This document shows positions 5,018 to 8,393 of a stretch of 8,393 bases of DNA, piece by piece. Below the pieces are notes generated by a model. That model saw nothing but the letters and a program-made list of their open reading frames with translations, searched no databases and was not told the origin of the DNA. Source of the DNA: an uncultured Lachnospiraceae bacterium (GTDB lineage: Bacteria > Bacillota > Clostridia > Lachnospirales > Lachnospiraceae); NCBI GenBank assembly GCA_902795625.1, contig CADBLW010000041.1:1-8393 (forward strand), given 5' to 3'. Each line of letters opens with the position of its first letter. The first letter of the stretch is position 1. A program made the position numbers and the translations under genes.

Positions 5018-6834
5018 TCGTCATCACCTTCTTCCCGGTCGGCTTCCGGTTCCTCATAGGAATCGTAACCATCATCATCAGTTTCCTCCGCAAGCACGCC
5101 GAGGCGGCGCTGCTGGTCGCGGTAGGCCCTTCGGAACACGAAGCTTGCGCCCGGACGCGTGTCCGCGGCCTTCAGAAACGCGAGAAGGCCCCAGGACAGG
5201 AGCATGGACGAACCGCCGTTGGAGACGAACGGGAACGTCACTCCCGTGAGCGGCAAAAGGTCGGTGCAGCCGAACACGTTGAGCGCGGTCTGGAAAATGA
5301 GCATTGTCGTCGCGGAGCAGGCCGCGATCATGTAGAAGGACGAACGGCAGGACATGGCGGAGCGGATGGCAAATGCGGACAGCGCGATGATGCAGAGCAC
5401 CGCGAAGACTGCCGTGATCAGGCCGAGCTCCTCGCACATCATGCCGAAGACAAGGTCGGTGTCTGAGGCCGCAACGCGCTTTAAGAAGCCGCCGCCGGGG
5501 CCGGTGCCGAGCAGACCGCCGGAGGCGATCGCCGTCAGCGTGCGCGCCTGCTGGTAACCGCCGGTGGAGGAGTACTCCATGGCGTGACGCCAGGTGGAGA
5601 AACGCTCCCAGATGTATGGCTTCGCGATGAGCACAAGCGTTCCGGCCGAGACCGCGCCGCCGAGCATCAGCAGAAGCGTCGCAAAATCACCGGAGCGCAG
5701 GAACGAGATCACGAGGAAGGTCATGAAGAAGACCGACGCCGTGCCGAAGTCGTTCATTTTCGCGAGGCTGATGATCAGCAGGAAGGAAAGCAGCAGGAAG
5801 AGACTGAGGTTTCTTCTGCGGAACAATCGGTCGAGAGTCGCGGAGCCGGCGAATACGTAGCACAGCTTGGCCGGCTCGGAGGGTTGGAAGCTGAAGCCGC
5901 CGATGCGGATCCAGTTGGTCGCGCCGTTCTTCAGGCTGCCGAGAAGAAGTGCGCTGGCGATCAGCCCGAGAGCGACGGCCGCCATGATCCATCGGAAATA
6001 GCGGCGGATCAGATCGAGATTGCGGAGCATGCGTCCGATGACAAACATAAAAATGATCCCGAGCGGCACGGAGAGAAGCTGTTTCGGCAGCAGCGTCCAG
6101 TTGCACGAGGTTGTCACCGCGAGGCATATGGAGGTCAGGTAGAATGCGATGATCTCCAGCTCAAAGCCGGTGACACGGCTCAGGCGCATCACCGTAAAAT
6201 ACGCCCACATCATGGCGGTGTACGCCATGAATACGGTCACGATCGTGAAGGTGGCCTCCGTATTTTTCGCAATACAGAGCTGAAGGCACAGCATTCCCTG
6301 CAGAACGGACAGCATCAGAAGGGAAGTCCACGGCGGAAGCGGGCGCACGATGCGGCGCTTTCGAAGGACCTCGGCCTCCTCGAGGGTGCCCACGGGACGC
6401 AGCACGGTGGAAACGGTGCCGAAGGTGATCGTGTCCCCGTACTGAACCGGGAGTGAAGTGGTTACTTCCTCGCCGTTGACAAAGGTTCCCTGCTTTGAGT
6501 CGATGTCGTAGACCGTCCACTCGCCGTGTCCGTTGCCGGAGAGCGTCGCGTGGATCCGGTTGACCGAATTGTCGTGCAGAGCGATATCGGCCGCTCCGGT
6601 GCGTCCCACAAGCGCTTCAAGGTGATTGACGGGATACGATTCGGAGCCGTCCTCGCGCTCTAAGCGCGCGAACACTTCCTTGTTGCGGGGAAGCGAGAAG
6701 AGTGAGAGAAATGCTCCCGAAAGAATGATGAGCGAGAGCATCGGGATCGCATAGCGAACCACGAGAGTAAAGCTCTCCGTGAGATTCGGCGAGCTGTCGA
6801 GATAAGTTTTCAATGCTGCAGTCAGAGCGTGCAT
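5014..6834 (-). CDS. FHA domain-SEDS (FtsW/RodA/SpoVE) peptidoglycan glycosyltransferase fusion
   Basis: This 606-residue protein joins a phosphothreonine-recognition domain to a lipid II polymerase. In order: one membrane segment (about 24-48), a cytoplasmic FHA domain (about 62-148) and a SEDS domain of about ten membrane helices (168-557). A strongly acidic tail follows (583-606). FHA hallmarks are G77-R78, H95 and G116-T-F-V-N120-G, but the Ser of the usual SxxH motif is Asn92. SEDS hallmarks are WIRIGGFSFQPSEPAK (308-323), NDFGTA (361-366), GGYQQA...SGGLLGTGPG (425-447), SDTDLVFG...EELG, whose Asp460 corresponds to the essential Asp of the family's HTDF motif, and TFPFVSNGGSS (533-543). 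The start at 6834 is chosen over an ATG at 6867 because GGGGGAGGA ends 6 bases before it. It forms an operon with the PBP gene. FHA and SEDS are often separate neighbouring genes, as in actinobacterial fhaB-rodA-pbpA clusters. Confidence 0.93.
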   Translation of the reverse strand: MHALTAALKTYLDSSPNLTESFTLVVRYAIPMLSLIILSGAFLSLFSLPRNKEVFARLEREDGSESYPVNHLEALVGRTGAADIALHDNSVNRIHATLSGNGHGEWTVYDIDSKQGTFVNGEEVTTSLPVQYGDTITFGTVSTVLRPVGTLEEAEVLRKRRIVRPLPPWTSLLMLSVLQGMLCLQLCIAKNTEATFTIVTVFMAYTAMMWAYFTVMRLSRVTGFELEIIAFYLTSICLAVTTSCNWTLLPKQLLSVPLGIIFMFVIGRMLRNLDLIRRYFRWIMAAVALGLIASALLLGSLKNGATNWIRIGGFSFQPSEPAKLCYVFAGSATLDRLFRRRNLSLFLLLSFLLIISLAKMNDFGTASVFFMTFLVISFLRSGDFATLLLMLGGAVSAGTLVLIAKPYIWERFSTWRHAMEYSSTGGYQQARTLTAIASGGLLGTGPGGGFLKRVAASDTDLVFGMMCEELGLITAVFAVLCIIALSAFAIRSAMSCRSSFYMIAACSATTMLIFQTALNVFGCTDLLPLTGVTFPFVSNGGSSMLLSWGLLAFLKAADTRPGASFVFRRAYRDQQRRLGVLAEETDDDGYDSYEEPEADREEGDDE

Positions 6835-6942
6835 ACAATTCCTCCCCCAGAGGATCCTCTGACACACCGGAATTCCCGGTGCGAAGACGTTGCGCGGCCG
6901 TCCGATCCGGTGTGAACGGAAGGGACAGCGGCGTCAAAATAC
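6835..6942 (-). promoter_or_regulatory. Structured 5' leader of the FHA-SEDS/PBP operon
   Basis: The predicted leader is about 108 bases. Just before the start codon is the Shine-Dalgarno GGGGGAGG (6848-6841, read on the - strand). Beside it is a 14-base perfect palindrome (6848-6861) that can form a 5-bp hairpin; alternatively 6850-6854 pairs with 6840-6844, which masks the GGAGG. Further upstream, 6863-6871 can pair either with 6906-6914 (9 bp) or, in part, with 6876-6881 (6 bp). These choices exclude each other, as in attenuators and riboswitches. No T tract is visible, so control would be at translation. No known riboswitch class was recognised. Confidence 0.45.
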
Positions 6943-6948
6943 GCGTTC

Positions 6949-6977
6949 ATTATACCACAGAACCGAAAAACTGGCAA
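6949..6977 (-). promoter_or_regulatory. Sigma-A-type promoter of the FHA-SEDS/PBP operon
   Basis: Read on the - strand, TTGCCA (6977-6972; five of six matches to TTGACA) is separated by 17 bp from a perfect TATAAT (6954-6949), which is preceded by TGG, an extended -10. The expected transcription start is near 6942. This is the best promoter in the window by sequence. Confidence 0.8.
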
Positions 6978-6982
6978 GAAAG

Positions 6983-7003
6983 GCGGAAATCCGCGAAATT
7001 TCG
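6983..7003. repeat. Two overlapping dyad symmetries between the divergent promoters
   Basis: GCGGA-AA-TCCGC (6983-6994) is directly followed by, and shares one base with, the perfect palindrome CGAAATTTCG (6994-7003). They lie between the -35 elements of the two divergent promoters, where a shared regulator could bind. No operator consensus was recognised; chance is possible for symmetries this short. Confidence 0.3.
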
Positions 7004-7025
7004 GGAAGAAAACTTGAGAAAAACG

Positions 7026-7055
7026 GAGACATTTTCCGGGGTATTGTGGTATAAT
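7026..7055 (+). promoter_or_regulatory. Extended -10 promoter of the dgt-dnaG operon
   Basis: A perfect TATAAT (7050-7055) is preceded by TGG (7047-7049). At 18-bp spacing the -35 is GAGACA (7026-7031), matching TTGACA at four positions. Transcription should start near 7062, giving a leader of about 26 bases that contains only the ribosome binding site. The core TGTGGTATAATGA is shared, inverted, with the divergent promoter. Confidence 0.75.
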
Positions 7056-7087
7056 GACAGATACTAAATTATAAGGGGGAGTGTTTC

Positions 7088-8101
7088 ATGGCGACGAATA
7101 TCAGGGCTATGCTGGAAGAGCGCGAGCATCTGATGCTTCGGCCGTGCGCCGCGCATTCGGACCAATCCCTCGGACGGCTGCGGGATGAGGAGCAGTGCGA
7201 TATCCGCACGGTGTTCCAGCGCGACCGTGACCGGATCATCCACTCGAAGTCATTTCGCAGGCTCAAGGATAAGACGCAGGTCTTCCTGACGCCGGACGGG
7301 GATCACTATCGCACGCGCATGACGCACACGCTTGAGGTTTCCCAGATCGCGAGATCCATTTCCAAGGCGCTCCTTCTGAATGAGGACCTGACGGAGGCCA
7401 TCGCTCTCGGTCACGACCTTGGGCACACGCCGTTCGGCCATGCCGGTGAGAGGGCTCTCAACCGCGTATGCCCGCTCGGATTTGAACATAATAAGCAGAG
7501 TCTCCGTGTTGTGAACATCCTGGAGAAGGACGGACGGGGACTGAACCTGACGCAGGAGGTCTTGGACGGCATTCTCAACCACCAGACGGAGGGGCATCCG
7601 TTCACCCTCGAGGGACGCGTGGTGCAGCTTGCGGACAAGATGGCGTACGTCAACCACGACATCGATGACGCGATCCGCGGGCAGATCATCTGCGAGGAGG
7701 ATATTCCCTCGGAGCTTACGAACGTGCTCGGACATTCGCTGAAGGAGCGTCTCAACACGCTCGTGCACGACGTTGTGATCAACAGCGCGGACAAGGATGA
7801 GATCGTGATGTCCGACCGGATCCGCGAGACGTTTCAGAAGCTGCGTGAGTACATGTTTGAGCATGTCTATACAAACCCCGTGGCCAAGGGGCAGGAATAC
7901 AAGGCGGAGCGGCTTGTGGAGCAGTTGTACGCCTACTACATTGAGGATATCAGCCGCCTGCCGGAGGAGTTCGGCCGGCTGATCGCGAGCGGCGAGCGCG
8001 AGGAGCGCGTCGTGTCGGATTATGTGGCGGGAATGACGGACAAATTTGCCGTCATGACCTATGAGGAACTGATGATACCGAAAGCTTGGGGAGTGTATTG
8101 A
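7088..8101 (+). CDS. dgt: Deoxyguanosinetriphosphate triphosphohydrolase-like protein (HD-domain dNTPase)
   Basis: This 337-residue enzyme belongs to the dGTPase-like HD superfamily, which hydrolyses dNTPs to the deoxynucleoside and triphosphate and so controls the dNTP pool. The metal ligands of the HD core are visible as His80 (in RTRMTHTLEV), His109-Asp110 (in LGHDLGHTPFGHAGE) and Asp183 (in LADKMAYVNHDIDDA). The length fits the short type 2 members (about 340 residues) rather than the longer E. coli-type Dgt. AAGGGGGAG (7073-7081) lies 6 bases before the ATG and supports this start. The stop codon overlaps the dnaG start by one base (TGATG), so the two are co-translated. Linkage of dgt to dnaG is common in Clostridia. 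Whether this protein prefers dGTP cannot be told from sequence. Confidence 0.95.
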   Translation: MATNIRAMLEEREHLMLRPCAAHSDQSLGRLRDEEQCDIRTVFQRDRDRIIHSKSFRRLKDKTQVFLTPDGDHYRTRMTHTLEVSQIARSISKALLLNEDLTEAIALGHDLGHTPFGHAGERALNRVCPLGFEHNKQSLRVVNILEKDGRGLNLTQEVLDGILNHQTEGHPFTLEGRVVQLADKMAYVNHDIDDAIRGQIICEEDIPSELTNVLGHSLKERLNTLVHDVVINSADKDEIVMSDRIRETFQKLREYMFEHVYTNPVAKGQEYKAERLVEQLYAYYIEDISRLPEEFGRLIASGEREERVVSDYVAGMTDKFAVMTYEELMIPKAWGVY

Positions 8102-8393
8102 TGTATTATCCGGATTCAGTCATCGATGAGGTGCGGAGCAGAAACGATATCGTTTCCGTGATCGGACAGTATGTGACACTGAAGCGCGCAGGGTCCGGTT
8201 ATGTGGGTCTGTGCCCGTTTCACAACGAGAAGACGCCCTCATTTTCCGTAACACCTTCGAGACAGACATATAAATGCTACGGCTGCCAGAAGGGCGGCAA
8301 CGTATTTACGTTCATGATGGAACATGAAAATGTATCCTTCCCCGAGGCGGTGCGCATGCTTGCCGAACGGGTCGGATACGAGCTGCCGAAGCA
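8101..8393 (+). CDS. dnaG: DNA primase, N-terminal part (3' end outside the window)
   Basis: The first 97 residues of DNA primase, which makes RNA primers for chromosome replication together with the replicative helicase. The visible part is the zinc-binding domain: the CHC2-type ligands are Cys38, His41, Cys59 and Cys62, in LCPFHNEKTPSFSV and YKCYGCQKGGNVFTF. The N-terminal block YPDSVIDEVRSRNDIV and the following FPEAVRMLAERVGYELPK are also typical of DnaG. GGGGAG (8088-8093) lies 7 bases before the ATG, within the end of dgt, and the ATG shares its A with the dgt TGA. The toprim and helicase-binding domains lie beyond the window. Confidence 0.97.
   Translation, partial: MYYPDSVIDEVRSRNDIVSVIGQYVTLKRAGSGYVGLCPFHNEKTPSFSVTPSRQTYKCYGCQKGGNVFTFMMEHENVSFPEAVRMLAERVGYELPK

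Noticed and set aside
5584..6456. 290-codon + strand ORF opposite the SEDS gene
   Set aside because: Its product is a low-complexity charged sequence (rich in Glu, Arg, His, Gly) typical of antisense frames in G+C-rich genes, and the - strand SEDS motifs are unambiguous.
6834..6867. Upstream ATG at 6867 as start of the FHA-SEDS protein
   Set aside because: Translation from 6867 would run through the palindrome and Shine-Dalgarno; the ATG at 6834 has GGGGGAGGA at ideal spacing.
6617..6937. 106-codon - strand ORF overlapping the leader and start of the FHA-SEDS gene
   Set aside because: It is an alternative frame over the well-supported FHA-SEDS gene, its ATG would be only about five bases from the predicted transcript start with no ribosome binding site, and its product resembles no protein family.

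Overview
The window looks like a chromosomal segment from a Gram-positive Bacillota of class Clostridia, most likely Lachnospiraceae or a close relative. The reasons are strong AAGGGGGAG/GGAGG ribosome binding sites, TATAAT-type promoters, a dgt-dnaG gene pair, a SEDS glycosyltransferase next to a class B penicillin-binding protein, and a LemA/DUF3137 cluster. Coding sequence is moderately G+C-rich. No mobile element, CRISPR array, tRNA or rRNA was seen.

Layout from left to right. (1) The 3' end of an unrecognised + strand gene (to 701). (2) A + strand envelope cluster: lemA (861-1442), a 186-base hairpin-rich spacer, and two tandem DUF3137 paralogues (1629-2528 and 2620-3540). (3) A 12-bp bidirectional terminator (3575-3604) shared with a convergent - strand operon. 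(4) That operon, read right to left: a SEDS glycosyltransferase carrying an N-terminal FHA domain (6834-5014), then a class B PBP (5017-3614) joined by a 4-base ATGA overlap. (5) A divergent promoter region (about 6835-7087) with a structured leader on the - side. (6) A + strand replication/nucleotide operon: dgt (7088-8101), overlapping by one base the start of dnaG, which runs off the window.

How the parts fit together. The SEDS protein (glycan polymerisation) and the PBP (peptide cross-linking) form a textbook cognate pair. The fused FHA domain suggests that phosphothreonine signalling, for example from a PASTA kinase elsewhere, feeds into peptidoglycan synthesis. LemA and DUF3137 proteins are membrane proteins of unknown function that often occur together. 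Dgt hydrolyses dNTPs and DnaG primes replication; in many Clostridia they are followed by the rpoD sigma factor gene.

The most interesting items are the FHA-SEDS fusion, whose FHA domain has Asn at the usual phosphopeptide-binding Ser; the hairpin-rich spacer before the first DUF3137 gene; the hairpin between the Shine-Dalgarno and start of lemA; and the leader of the FHA-SEDS operon, which can fold in mutually exclusive ways around its ribosome binding site. All RNA structure claims come from base pairing found by eye, without energy calculations or comparative data.
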